A DNA stretch of 54,707 nucleotides from Myxococcales bacterium FL481 (GCA_006508105.1 QKPP01000044.1:33270-87976), one strand, 5' to 3'; counted from the stretch's first letter, positions 43,737 through 52,395 are shown. The notes: generated by a model not told the origin, from the sequence alone. Program-made: numbers and translations.

Positions 43737-44538
43737 CCACGACACTTGGTACACCGTCTTGATGCCCGAATTTTGGGCTCGCCTTGAGCATGGCCCGCTC
43801 AAGGAGCAACTCGGTCGTGAGTGGGAATGGATGTTCTTCTCGGACACCCATTTCTCGCTCGTGCACGTCGCCGGTGCACTTATCACCTGCTTGTTTCTGG
43901 TGTTCGCCGCGTCCCGTTACCGGGCGAGCATCGAGGATCAGACAAAGGGCGTCGTCCCGCCCCGCCGTTGGACCCTGGCCGCGATGGTCAACGGGTTCGT
44001 TGAAGCCGTGTTCAACATGGCCACCGACATCATGGGCGAGGACCAGGCCCGCAAGTTTTTGCCACTGCTGGGCACGTTGGCGCTGTTTATCTTCTGCTGC
44101 AACATTCAGGCGTTGATCCCGGGGTTTTTGCCCGCGACCGACACGCTCAAGACCAACCTCGGCCTCGCGGCAATGGCGTTCGTCATCTACAACGTCGTCG
44201 GCATCCGAGCGCAGGGCCTCGCCTACTTCGCGCACTTTTTGGGCCCCAGCTTCAGCTTCTCCGCCAACGGGCCCAAGGCCCCGTGGCTGTTTTGGCTGAT
44301 GCTCCCGGTCGAACTCGCCAGCCACATTGGCCGGCCGATCTCACTTTCGCTGCGACTCATGGGCAACATGGTCGCCGACCACAAAGTCGTGGGCATCATG
44401 CTCACGCTGGTACCGCTGTTCGTACCGGTGCCGTTTCTTCTCCTCGGCGTGCTCGTCTGTATCGTCCAAACGGTAGTGTTCACGATGCTGACGATGATCT
44501 ATATCGCCATGGCCGCAGAACACGCGGAAGGCCACTAG
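43729..44538 (+). CDS. atpB: F0F1 ATP synthase subunit a
   Basis: Subunit a forms the two half-channels for ions in the membrane rotor-stator interface. The 269-residue product has at least five hydrophobic helices, the essential arginine in the block PISLSLRLMGNMVADH (about 203-218), and family features NGFVEAVF and the ALIPGFLPATD loop. ATG 43729 fits the family start; the open frame reaches 43693. It overlaps the atpI-like gene by 8 bp and is followed 33 bp later by atpE. The alpha, beta, gamma, delta, epsilon and b subunit genes are not in the window, so the operon is split as in many Deltaproteobacteria. Confidence 0.95.
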   Translation: MGDHDTWYTVLMPEFWARLEHGPLKEQLGREWEWMFFSDTHFSLVHVAGALITCLFLVFAASRYRASIEDQTKGVVPPRRWTLAAMVNGFVEAVFNMATDIMGEDQARKFLPLLGTLALFIFCCNIQALIPGFLPATDTLKTNLGLAAMAFVIYNVVGIRAQGLAYFAHFLGPSFSFSANGPKAPWLFWLMLPVELASHIGRPISLSLRLMGNMVADHKVVGIMLTLVPLFVPVPFLLLGVLVCIVQTVVFTMLTMIYIAMAAEHAEGH

Positions 44539-44571
44539 TCATCTCACGGCTTTCCCCAAGGAATAGGAAAC

Positions 44572-44886
44572 ATGCGTAACCGCATCCTCGCCCCCCTCGC
44601 AACTCTCGCAGTCCTTCTCGTCCCCTCGGTGGCCCTCGCGGCCGATGGAGGTGGCGCGAGCAACTGGGCGTACGCCATGGCCGTCGGCCTCATCATGGGC
44701 CTTGGCATCTTCGGCGGCGGCCTCGGTCAGGGACGCGCCGTCGCTGGCGTGCTCGAGGGCATCTGCCGCAACCCGGGCTCGAAAGACGCCGCCTTCGTGC
44801 CGATGATCTTGGGCTTGGCGTTCATCGAATCGCTGGTCATCTTCGGCATGGTCATGTCGTTTTTGTTGCTCAACAACATCGGCTAG
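44572..44886 (+). CDS. atpE: F0F1 ATP synthase subunit c
   Basis: Subunit c builds the rotating ring that carries the coupling ion. The 104-residue product has a signal-peptide-like N-terminus (first about 23 residues, ending ALA), seen in some Deltaproteobacterial c subunits, then two helices joined by the CRNPGSK polar loop. The ion-binding Glu is Glu86 in AFIESLVIF; it is followed by Ser87, and Gln53 in GLGQG lies in helix 1. Gln plus Glu-Ser is the pattern of Na+-binding rings, while Thr67- and Tyr70-type ligands are replaced by Leu and Phe. A good AAGGA Shine-Dalgarno lies upstream, and the terminator is downstream. Confidence 0.95.
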   Translation: MRNRILAPLATLAVLLVPSVALAADGGGASNWAYAMAVGLIMGLGIFGGGLGQGRAVAGVLEGICRNPGSKDAAFVPMILGLAFIESLVIFGMVMSFLLLNNIG

Positions 44887-44941
44887 CCGAGCGATCACGC
44901 CGCTGGAACGATCGCTTTGGCGATCCCCGCGAGTCTTTGCG

Positions 44942-44976
44942 AAAAGGCGCCTCGCTCCATCGAGCGGGCGCCTTTT
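44942..44976. terminator. Strong bidirectional intrinsic terminator
   Basis: AAAAGGCGCC and GGCGCCTTTT pair perfectly over 10 bp, with an inner CGCTC/GAGCG stem around CATC and a single-T bulge, giving an A-tract and a T-tract on opposite sides. It lies between convergent atpE and trxB and should stop transcription from both. Confidence 0.9.
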
Positions 44977-45043
44977 GTCGTGGTGAGACGCGGTTGCGAG
45001 ACAGGCCCGCCCTGGCGAGGCTTCTCCCGCCGAAGAAGAAGAA

Positions 45044-45982
45044 CTACTCTTGCTCCGCGAGCCAACGCTCGGCGTCGATGGCCGCCATGCAGCCCGTACC
45101 CGCCGCCGTGACCGCTTGGCGGTAGTGCTTGTCGGCTACATCACCACAGGCGAACACGCCGTCGACGTTGGTAAACGAGCTGCCTGGCCGTACTTTGAGG
45201 TAGCCGACCTCGTCCGCATCGAGTTGCCCGGCGAAGATCTGACTGTTGGGCACGTGCCCAATCGCCAAGAACAACCCCGTGACGGCGATCTCTTCGTTGG
45301 CGTCGTCGACGGTACTCGACAGCACCACGCCGGTGACCGTGTCCTCGCCTTGGACTTCAGACACTTGACGGTTCCAGTGCACGGTGATCTTCGGGTTTTC
45401 GAGCGTGCGCTTTTGCATGATCTTGCTCGCTCGGAACTCGTCCCGGCGGTGGATAAGGTGCACGCTCTTGCACATTCGGGTCAGGTACTGCGCCTCCTCC
45501 ATCGCCGTGTCGCCGCCCCCCACCACCGCGACGTCTTGCTCGCGAAAGAACGCCCCGTCACACGTGGCGCAGGCGCTGACGCCCTTGTTGCGCAACCGTT
45601 GTTCGCTGGGCAGGCCGAGGTACTTCGCGCTCGCGCCGGTGGCGATAATCAGCGTGTCGCAGGTAAAATCGGTCTCTTCCGTCGTGATCCGGAACGGACG
45701 CTGCGACAAATCCGCTTTCGTGGCGACGTCGTAGATCACCTGGGTGCCGAAACGCTCCGCTTGTTCGCGTAGCTCGTCCATCATGTCGGGACCGGTCACG
45801 CCTTTGGGGTAGCCCGGGTAGTTTTCCACCTCGGTGGTGGTCGTCAGCTGCCCCCCCGGTTCCGGGCCGGCGACCACCACGGGCTCGAGATTCGCGCGCG
45901 CGGTGTAGATAGCCGCGGTGTAGCCCGCTGGGCCCGCGCCCAAGATCAGTACTTTCGCGTGTCGACTCGCTCGTTCGCTCAT
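45044..45982 (-). CDS. trxB: Thioredoxin reductase
   Basis: TrxB uses NADPH and FAD to reduce thioredoxin in the cytoplasm. The 312-residue product has the FAD motif GAGPAGYTAAIYTARA (about 15-30), the redox CATCDG (about 136-141), the NADPH motif VVGGGDTAMEEA and the C-terminal FACGDVADKHYRQAVTAAGTGCMAA. Length matches the low-molecular-weight family. It lies 22 bp from the barrel-like gene upstream on the same strand. A TATCGT box 11 nt before the ATG could give its own transcript. It is convergent with atpE. Confidence 0.95.
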   Translation of the reverse strand: MSERASRHAKVLILGAGPAGYTAAIYTARANLEPVVVAGPEPGGQLTTTTEVENYPGYPKGVTGPDMMDELREQAERFGTQVIYDVATKADLSQRPFRITTEETDFTCDTLIIATGASAKYLGLPSEQRLRNKGVSACATCDGAFFREQDVAVVGGGDTAMEEAQYLTRMCKSVHLIHRRDEFRASKIMQKRTLENPKITVHWNRQVSEVQGEDTVTGVVLSSTVDDANEEIAVTGLFLAIGHVPNSQIFAGQLDADEVGYLKVRPGSSFTNVDGVFACGDVADKHYRQAVTAAGTGCMAAIDAERWLAEQE

Positions 45983-45993
45983 AGATGACCGGC

Positions 45994-45999
45994 ACGATA
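45994..45999 (-). promoter_or_regulatory. Candidate -10 box of trxB
   Basis: TATCGT on the minus strand ends 11 nt before the ATG at 45982, in the 22-nt gap after the preceding gene. No Shine-Dalgarno follows. Confidence 0.3.
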
Positions 46000-46004
46000 G
46001 TCGC

Positions 46005-47012
46005 TCAGAAAACCACGGACAAGCCGACCCGCAAGACGACGTCGACCACCGACTCGGGCCGTGCGGCCTCGGGAACCTCCTCGGGGATCTGCTCGGGGAT
46101 CTGGCTTCGCACCCGGCCTTGCAGCTCTGCTCGGGACGGGCCGCGACGCGCTGGGCCCTCGCCGCCGCTCGCTCTCCCCCACCGGTCGCGTTGGATGGGT
46201 CGGCGGCTCACTTCACGTGCTCGGTCGACGCGCCGACCGAGAGACTCGACTCGAACGAGACCGCGCCGTTGTCGTTGCGTTTGGCCGCGAAACTCGCTGG
46301 TCGCGTCGCCGGCGAGGTCCTGCACGCGACCGGCCCGGGCCAGCTCGATGGGCCAAAACCCGGCCGCGGCTCCGGCGAACCAGGACAGTCGTGGAGCGTC
46401 GGCCGCGGCGTTTCGGCGCAGCGGAACGACCCCATGAAACGCCGGGCCGGCTCGCAGCTGCACCAGTCGGTCGATCGGATGGCTGGGCTGCAGCAGTGCC
46501 TCGGTCACCAAGGACGCTTGCAGCCACGGTCGCACTCGCAGCGTCACCACCAGCTCTTCGCGGGGACGAACAAAGGTTTGCCAGCGAAGCGCCGGAGTTT
46601 GCAGGATACGCAGCTCGGCTTTGGTGCGACTGGAGATTCCCAGACGACCAAGGCTCCCCGAATGACGACCGATCGACAGCGTCGGCACCACGTCGTGCTC
46701 TTGCCGCGCGAGACCTTCGACCGGAAACACGCCGCGTGCGTAGCCGTAGCCGAGCGACAACCCCACAATCGAGGTCAGTCCGAGGTGCACCCCCGACGCG
46801 ACGGCGAACCCCGGTCCGGTGTCTTCGTCCGTCGCGTCGGCCACGACTTGCCGGCCTTCGACCCGCACGCTGAGCATGGTGCGATCGCCCACGCCGACCG
46901 CCGAACCGGCGCTGGGCACCACCGAGGTCCGCGTGACCGTTTGGCCCCCGGCCGCCTCGGGAAGTCCCAGCCAGATCGCCAGGATGACCAGGATTCGTGC
47001 AAACGCGACCAT
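46005..47012 (-). CDS. Probable outer-membrane barrel protein with a local frameshift signature
   Basis: The 335-residue frame has a signal peptide (to about 23), then strand-rich sequence up to about residue 233 and a typical barrel C-terminus (VVDVVLRVGLSVVF). Between about 46290 and 46215 the annotated frame becomes Arg-rich with poor third-position GC. Frame +1 there reads ASFAAKRNDNGAVSFESSLS, with good third-position GC and barrel-strand character, and stops at 46208. Two compensating single-base changes, or an assembly error, are the simplest explanation. No family is recognised. The gene lies 22 bp upstream of trxB on the same strand. Confidence 0.6.
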   Translation of the reverse strand: MVAFARILVILAIWLGLPEAAGGQTVTRTSVVPSAGSAVGVGDRTMLSVRVEGRQVVADATDEDTGPGFAVASGVHLGLTSIVGLSLGYGYARGVFPVEGLARQEHDVVPTLSIGRHSGSLGRLGISSRTKAELRILQTPALRWQTFVRPREELVVTLRVRPWLQASLVTEALLQPSHPIDRLVQLRAGPAFHGVVPLRRNAAADAPRLSWFAGAAAGFWPIELARAGRVQDLAGDATSEFRGQTQRQRRGLVRVESLGRRVDRAREVSRRPIQRDRWGRASGGEGPARRGPSRAELQGRVRSQIPEQIPEEVPEAARPESVVDVVLRVGLSVVF

Positions 47013-47351
47013 GTTGGCGATCGCAGCAAACGGCGTGCCGCGAACGGGAATCCCAGGACACCGCGCGATGCGTCCGGGAGCGGACCGACCCGGGACGATC
47101 GGCCCGCGGCGGGAGGCCGATTGCCGCGTCGCTCACTCGCCGCGGCACCCGCCGGCTCCTTGGCCGAACCGCGACGCCCGACATCATCGTCACGAGGCCG
47201 TCGCCTCGCGCCCCACAAATGGGCCAGTTGCTCGGATGACGGAGCTCGAATCGGTCGACTGATCGGCCGACTAAACTATCAAACAGTCTCCATGTGGATT
47301 TTCCTGTAATCGAACGTTCAAGATTTTCGCGTCTCCGTCGATAGGCTGGCT
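47013..47351. other. Intergenic region before the vWA lipoprotein gene
   Basis: No gene. Sequence from about 47265 to 47340 is notably AT-rich for this genome and should hold the promoters of both divergent neighbours. TAGGCT (47342-47347) stands 4 nt before the ATG of the vWA gene. Confidence 0.5.
47342..47347 (+). promoter_or_regulatory. Candidate -10 box of the vWA lipoprotein gene
   Basis: TAGGCT ends 4 nt before the ATG at 47352. A transcript from it would start at or within the ORF, so either it is leaderless or the box is chance. Confidence 0.25.
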
Positions 47352-49199
47352 ATGCGTCGTTCGACTCCCATTGCGTTTTCCCTCGTCGCTGCGTTGACCG
47401 TGCCCGCATGCCTGCCGGGCATTGATCTCGACGAAGGCGGGTTGGGAATGGACGGTTCGACCACGTCGGAGGCTGCCGACGACGAGAGCCCCCTCGACCC
47501 CGACGCCAGCGACCCCGAGCCGGGGACGGGCGACGGCGGAGACCACGTCGCACCAGTCGCATTCGACTTCGACTGTCTCACCATCGACCGCGTGCAAGAA
47601 CCGACGATCATCCCGCCGGCGGGGCTGCAGGTCGGGTTCCGCGTCCTGGACTGCGAGGGCGACCCGATCGGGACGATTCCCCCCAGCAGTTTTCGGGTGA
47701 TCAATGACGTCAAGGGCGAGCCGTTTGGCGCCGGCTACGAGGGTGGATCGGTGTCCGGCTTGGGGCTGCCGTCTGACTACGCCGTCCACACCGTGCTGGC
47801 CTTGGATCTTTCGCAGTCGATCCATAGCTCGGATGCGGTGGACGAAATGGTCGACGGTGCGCTCGCGTTCATCGACCGTCTGCGCGCCTACGCGGGGGAC
47901 GAGACCCATCACGAGCTCGCCCTGACGGTGTTCGGCCGACCGGAGACGTTCGAGCTCATCGTCGACTTCACCACGGACTACGATCAGCTGATCGAAGCGC
48001 TGGAGCAACTGCGAGATGGCCCGAGCCTCGGGAGCACCGACTTGTACGGCGCGTATATGCGAGCTGTCGACCTCGTGACCCAGCGCGGCACAGACGTCGA
48101 GCTCACGGAGCGCTTTGTCGTGCTCATGACAGACGGGACCCACGAGGCGGGCGACGAAACGGCCATGCGACAGCAGGCCTTGGCACTCAAGGCGAGTCAT
48201 CCCGACCTGAATTTCTATAGCATTGGGATCGACGGGGCCTACGACGCCGAGCGCCTGGAGGAGCTCGCATCAACCAGCGAGAACTTCGTGCACGTGTCGG
48301 GCTCGGGTGAACTCACCAAAGCGTTTACCGAAGTCGCGTATCGGCTCGCTGCGGCCGCGCACAGCAACTACGCCATCGGCGTGTGCACCCCGGTCTCGTT
48401 GGGCGATGATGTGTCGCTCACGATCGAGATCAACCTCGACACTGCCAGCGGCGGCAACGCGGCGGCAACGGTCACCGTGCCGTACCCCGTCGACGAGCTC
48501 ACCGGCGATCTCGGAGCTTGCCACGCCGACGATACCCAGGGAGAAGACCCCAACGCGCCGAAGGACGAGCTGAGCGTGATCCTGACCGCCGACAACGCCT
48601 ATGGATTGGGATGGGGATCGTCGACGGTGCTCGGTGAGTATCTGGGCGCGGTGGAGAATGTCACCGCCGGCCAGATCTTCAACTGCAGCGACGGGCCTGA
48701 GCGCTACACCGTGATGCGAGAAGAACTCGACGGGGCCAACTACATCTACGTGGCGGCCTACGCGGACGAAGGCGTCACGCAAGGCCTGCTGGGTCAAGTC
48801 GAAGTCTACAACGCCGACGGCGAGCTAGAGCGAACGGTCTACACGGGCGACGCGGGGTGGGAGGTGTGTGCCACCGGACTGGCGTTCACTATGGGCAGCT
48901 TCGGCCCCGACGAGGACGTGCTGCAACAGCAACTCGAGGCCTGCAACGCCGCCAGCAACTCTGGCTGGCTCGGTGCCGACCAGGGCCTGGCCGTCGGCGA
49001 GCGCAATGACACGCCACGGCGACACGTGGTCCCGGGCAATGAGTTCCCGATCACGTGTGCGGAAGACATCGACCACGAGGCACGATGGATCTGGCACGAC
49101 TGGGACTTGGACTCAGACGCGAGCGCGTTCATCACTCCGCCGGGCGGGGGCAACCCCGACGACCAGTTCCTGCTGTTTCGCCTCCCGGTGCCGTCTTGA
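47352..49199 (+). CDS. Secreted lipoprotein with von Willebrand A domain
   Basis: The 615-residue product has a lipobox VPAC (Cys20), an Asp/Glu/Pro-rich linker to about residue 70, and a vWA domain (about 145-335) with an intact metal-ion-dependent adhesion site: DLSQS (about 152-156), the Thr of GSTDLYGA, and MTDGTHEAGD (about 259-268). The C-terminal part (about 350-615) is beta-rich with several Cys, and ends with RWIWHDWD and FLLFRLP. That ending resembles galactose-binding-like sandwich domains, but no family is certain. It is likely a surface adhesion or partner-binding protein. It is convergent with the GT2 gene, 38 bp between stops. Confidence 0.82.
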   Translation: MRRSTPIAFSLVAALTVPACLPGIDLDEGGLGMDGSTTSEAADDESPLDPDASDPEPGTGDGGDHVAPVAFDFDCLTIDRVQEPTIIPPAGLQVGFRVLDCEGDPIGTIPPSSFRVINDVKGEPFGAGYEGGSVSGLGLPSDYAVHTVLALDLSQSIHSSDAVDEMVDGALAFIDRLRAYAGDETHHELALTVFGRPETFELIVDFTTDYDQLIEALEQLRDGPSLGSTDLYGAYMRAVDLVTQRGTDVELTERFVVLMTDGTHEAGDETAMRQQALALKASHPDLNFYSIGIDGAYDAERLEELASTSENFVHVSGSGELTKAFTEVAYRLAAAAHSNYAIGVCTPVSLGDDVSLTIEINLDTASGGNAAATVTVPYPVDELTGDLGACHADDTQGEDPNAPKDELSVILTADNAYGLGWGSSTVLGEYLGAVENVTAGQIFNCSDGPERYTVMREELDGANYIYVAAYADEGVTQGLLGQVEVYNADGELERTVYTGDAGWEVCATGLAFTMGSFGPDEDVLQQQLEACNAASNSGWLGADQGLAVGERNDTPRRHVVPGNEFPITCAEDIDHEARWIWHDWDLDSDASAFITPPGGGNPDDQFLLFRLPVPS

Positions 49200-49237
49200 T
49201 TCCGTGGCGGGCGCAGATCCTTCGTCCGCGGCCGAGA

Positions 49238-50458
49238 TCACTCTTCGGGTTCGTGATCCCGCGCGGTGCGGACCCATTCACCCTGCTTTCGCCGCGCCAT
49301 GAAGCTGGAGTAGATCCCCAGTTTGGACACAACGTAGCCGGGCACACCCACAAAGTCGCGCAACGACAGAATGTGGCGACCGTAGCGGGCCCAAGCCGCA
49401 CCGATCGCCAGGGTCATGGCCGCTAGTTCCGCCGTGACCAGCAGCAGCGGCCACGCCGATCGAGCCACCAGCCCCCAAAGCAACGTCACCCCGAACGCGA
49501 GCCCCAGCAAGGCCACGAAGAATGCCAAGGGGGGCACCATGGAGTCGAGACCCAACGCGACCAGGCCGGGTCGCCGGTGTCGCACTCCCTGGGCGACGGC
49601 TCGAGGCGCACGCCCGAAGAGCGCCTCGAGTTGACCGTGTTCCCAACGTCGCCGCTGAGACATGGCCGCCGCTCGTTGGCCGGGCAGTCGACTGGAGACA
49701 CGCACCCACGGGTAAAACCGCGGACTTCGTCCCTGCATGGCCAGCTCGATACCCATGGCGAGGTCTTCGGTGAGTGACGCTCCCATTTCCGGCGCCTCGG
49801 CGAGTGCACGCCACGGGAATGCCATCCCGGACCCGAGAAGCTGGCAAGGCAACCCCAAACGCAGCAGACCCAGGGGGCGCACCCGATTGCGAACCGCCAC
49901 AGCGAACGCGGAAATGCGACCAGCAAAGCCCGCGCGAGAGGCCACGCCCAATAGATAGTCCGCTTGCATCGGCTGCCCGGTGGCATTGGCGCGTGCGGCC
50001 AGCTCGACCAACGTCCCCTCACTAACCACGCAGTCGGCATCCATGATGATGACGACCGCCGGCGGAGAGTCGCGCAGATGATCGATGCCGTGAGTCAACG
50101 CGTACCCCTTGCCGCGATGGCTGGCGTGGCTGCGCTCGAGAACGGAAGCACCGCCGCGCCGAGCGATCGCCGCGGTGTCATCGGTGCAATTGTCCGCGAC
50201 GACGAGCAAGCGATCACACGCCCGCAGCTGGCGTTGCAGCTCCTCGATCACGGGCCCGATCCCACCGGACTCGTTGTGCGCGGGCATGAGCACGACGAAG
50301 GGCGGAGCATCGTCCCCACCCGCGGGCGGCACCCCACGGCCCAGCGCGGCCGCGACCAGACACTCGATCACGAACACGGCGACCGGCACCGCGAACACCA
50401 ACGCCAGCCCCAGCAACGCGAGATCGATTGCAGAGACCAATCCGAATGCGCCCACCAT
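49238..50458 (-). CDS. Membrane-bound GT2 glycosyltransferase
   Basis: The 406-residue product has an N-terminal membrane segment (about 10-35), a GT-A catalytic domain with NESGGIG (about 60), MDADCVV (DxD, about 138-144) and QRRRWEHGQ (QxxRW-like, about 269-277), and about three further membrane segments near the C-terminus. The QxxRW motif marks processive beta-glycosyltransferases of the cellulose/hyaluronan-synthase type, but the family also holds single-sugar enzymes. The frame is open to 50701, but residues before the ATG at 50458 are Arg/Ser-rich and not protein-like. It is solitary and substrate unknown. Confidence 0.86.
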   Translation of the reverse strand: MVGAFGLVSAIDLALLGLALVFAVPVAVFVIECLVAAALGRGVPPAGGDDAPPFVVLMPAHNESGGIGPVIEELQRQLRACDRLLVVADNCTDDTAAIARRGGASVLERSHASHRGKGYALTHGIDHLRDSPPAVVIIMDADCVVSEGTLVELAARANATGQPMQADYLLGVASRAGFAGRISAFAVAVRNRVRPLGLLRLGLPCQLLGSGMAFPWRALAEAPEMGASLTEDLAMGIELAMQGRSPRFYPWVRVSSRLPGQRAAAMSQRRRWEHGQLEALFGRAPRAVAQGVRHRRPGLVALGLDSMVPPLAFFVALLGLAFGVTLLWGLVARSAWPLLLVTAELAAMTLAIGAAWARYGRHILSLRDFVGVPGYVVSKLGIYSSFMARRKQGEWVRTARDHEPEE

Positions 50459-51041
50459 CACGCGCGGTGTAACACGCGTGCGTCGGCTCGGCCACGAGAC
50501 CCACGATGCCCTGAAGCGGCCACGGTGAGCTAAGTGGGTTTTTTGTCGGACACACGAATGACCCGGCGAACACCCAGAAGAAGCCGAGACCGATCGCAAC
50601 GATCGACTCGGACACCGACCTCGACCCGAGCCGGCCACCACTGACCTCGTCGTCCGAGCGCGGCTCGTCATCGCCATCTGCCGCATCGAACGTCTGCGCA
50701 TTTTGCGCCACGTCCGTTCGCGGCCGTGGATGGGGCTCGTCGTCCCGCAGCATCAACCCGGCCCAACACTCGGAGGTCGACGCCACGGCGGCAGCACGGC
50801 TACACGGGCAGGCCCAAGAAGTTGACGAAGTCCCGCGGCAGACCGTGTTGACCCGCGCTTGGCGTGGCGCGATTCCGTGCAAACTTTTGACTTCGATTGC
50901 GCCGGCCGCTGCTGGTGCCGTGAACGCGTCGTCCACGATTGCCATCGCAAGCCACGCGACGCGCTGGTGAGGCCGGCGTCATCTCAATGAACCGTTATCG
51001 GCAAACTCGCGACGCCCAGCTGTGCGGTTGTGCGCAGCCCG
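50459..51041. other. Intergenic region with a doubtful membrane-segment ORF
   Basis: A minus-strand frame (50214-50945) contains SESIVAIGLGFFWVFAGSFV, a plausible membrane segment, and an acidic stretch before it. It would overlap the GT2 gene by 245 bp and has no start signal, so it is not annotated. No terminator or repeat is seen. Confidence 0.4.
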
Positions 51042-52316
51042 ATGTCCGTGTCGAATGCGAATCTGCTCAACCCGCTGCGACGACTCTTGCTGCTGTTTTG
51101 CTTCGGTGTCGCCGCTTTGCTTCCCTCGTTGAGCCAGGCGCACTACTTCCCCATCATCCGCGCGGACCTTCGCTTCGCGGACGACCGCCTGCACATGCTT
51201 CTGGTCGCTGACTCGCCGGTCCTGGCGAAGGACCCCGTGTTGGGCTACGCGCTCGCGGGCCCCGTCGCCGGAGCCCGCGAACTCATCGAGGAGATCCAGC
51301 GCGCTCCGTTCCTGTTCTTCGATGAGGTAGGTGCGGAGCTTCGCATCGACTCCGTGAACGAAGGGACCAGCGACGATCTGTTCTACTCTGGCGGCGTCGT
51401 CGACAAAATCAAGCTTTCCGCGGCCATACCATCTGGCACCGTGAGCTTTCGCGTGCGTGGGCTCGAGCGCAAGCCCCTGCGTTTGGAGATCCACTGGCCC
51501 GACGAGGAGGCGGAGTTCGTCCCGGTGCCGCCGCGCACTGACTCCGACGCGGTGCACCTCACCGGCATCGACGTCAGCCACCCGTATCCCCCGCCACGAA
51601 GCCTCACCGAGATCCGGGCGACCCGAGAGGAACGAGACCGGGACCCCCCCGCCACGAGTCGTCGGCCGGCCACTGAGAAGACCCCCCTCCGCCCGAGCAC
51701 GATGTCGTCAGATCCGCGCGCGTCCTCGACCGGCGGCTCGCGACGAGCCCGCGCCCCCCTGAGCACGCTCTTGGCCCGGTACGTTGCCCTCGGTTTCGAG
51801 CACATCTTGCCGCTGGGCTTGGATCACATCCTCTTCGTCATGGGGTTGTTCTTTGCCTCGCCGCATCTCGGTGCATTGGCCGCCCAAGTGACGGCCTTCA
51901 CCCTGGCGCATTCGCTGACGCTGGTGCTGAGCGCCCTCGGCGTATGGTCCATCCCCACCGGTGTGGTCGAACCGCTCATCGCCTTGTCGATCGTTTTTGT
52001 CGCGCTCGAGAACACGATACCCCAGGACAAGCGCAAGGGACGGTTGCTCACCATCTTCGCCTTTGGCTTGCTACATGGCCTCGGTTTCGCGTCGGTGCTG
52101 CTCGAACTCGGGCTTCCTTCAGACCGTTTGGTCTGGGCGCTTGGGGCATTCAATCTCGGCGTGGAGCTCGGTCAACTCGCCGTTCTCGTCAGCCTGTGGC
52201 TGCTCTTGCGGCCCCTACGAGAGCGCGACTGGTACCGCACCACGATCGCCGTACCAGCGTCCGTCGCGATTGCGGCCGTGGGATTGTACTGGTTTGTCGA
52301 GAGAGTCTGGTTCTAG
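51042..52316 (+). CDS. HupE/UreJ-like membrane protein with extracytoplasmic domain
   Basis: The 424-residue product has a signal peptide (to about residue 32, ending LSQA) and a beta-rich extracytoplasmic part to about residue 165. A Pro/Arg/Ser-rich linker and six or so membrane segments follow, with GFEHILPLGLDHILFVMGLFF (about 250-270), FTLAHSLTLVLSALG and FGLLHGLGFASVLLELG. These His-containing helices identify the HupE/UreJ_2 group, related to nickel or cobalt permeases, but here the extracytoplasmic module is added. No nickel enzyme (hydrogenase, urease) is in the window. ATG 51042 is preferred; the frame begins at 51030. Confidence 0.82.
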   Translation: MSVSNANLLNPLRRLLLLFCFGVAALLPSLSQAHYFPIIRADLRFADDRLHMLLVADSPVLAKDPVLGYALAGPVAGARELIEEIQRAPFLFFDEVGAELRIDSVNEGTSDDLFYSGGVVDKIKLSAAIPSGTVSFRVRGLERKPLRLEIHWPDEEAEFVPVPPRTDSDAVHLTGIDVSHPYPPPRSLTEIRATREERDRDPPATSRRPATEKTPLRPSTMSSDPRASSTGGSRRARAPLSTLLARYVALGFEHILPLGLDHILFVMGLFFASPHLGALAAQVTAFTLAHSLTLVLSALGVWSIPTGVVEPLIALSIVFVALENTIPQDKRKGRLLTIFAFGLLHGLGFASVLLELGLPSDRLVWALGAFNLGVELGQLAVLVSLWLLLRPLRERDWYRTTIAVPASVAIAAVGLYWFVERVWF

Positions 52317-52320
52317 GCAA

Positions 52321-52343
52321 GGGCCGGCGATGGGCACCGGCCC
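52321..52343 (+). terminator. Hairpin between convergent genes
   Basis: GGGCCGG-(9 nt)-CCGGCCC is a perfect 7-bp stem placed 5 nt after the HupE-like stop and before the convergent phosphatase gene. There is no T-tract, so it is a weak terminator candidate. Confidence 0.4.
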
Positions 52344-52395
52344 CTACGCGGCTTAGGCGACGCTTCCTACACAGCCGCCGCGATCGGGAACGGGC

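Noticed and set aside
50214..50945. 243-residue minus-strand frame upstream of the GT2 gene
   Set aside because: One plausible membrane segment, but it overlaps the GT2 gene by 245 bp and lacks start signals; left as a remark.
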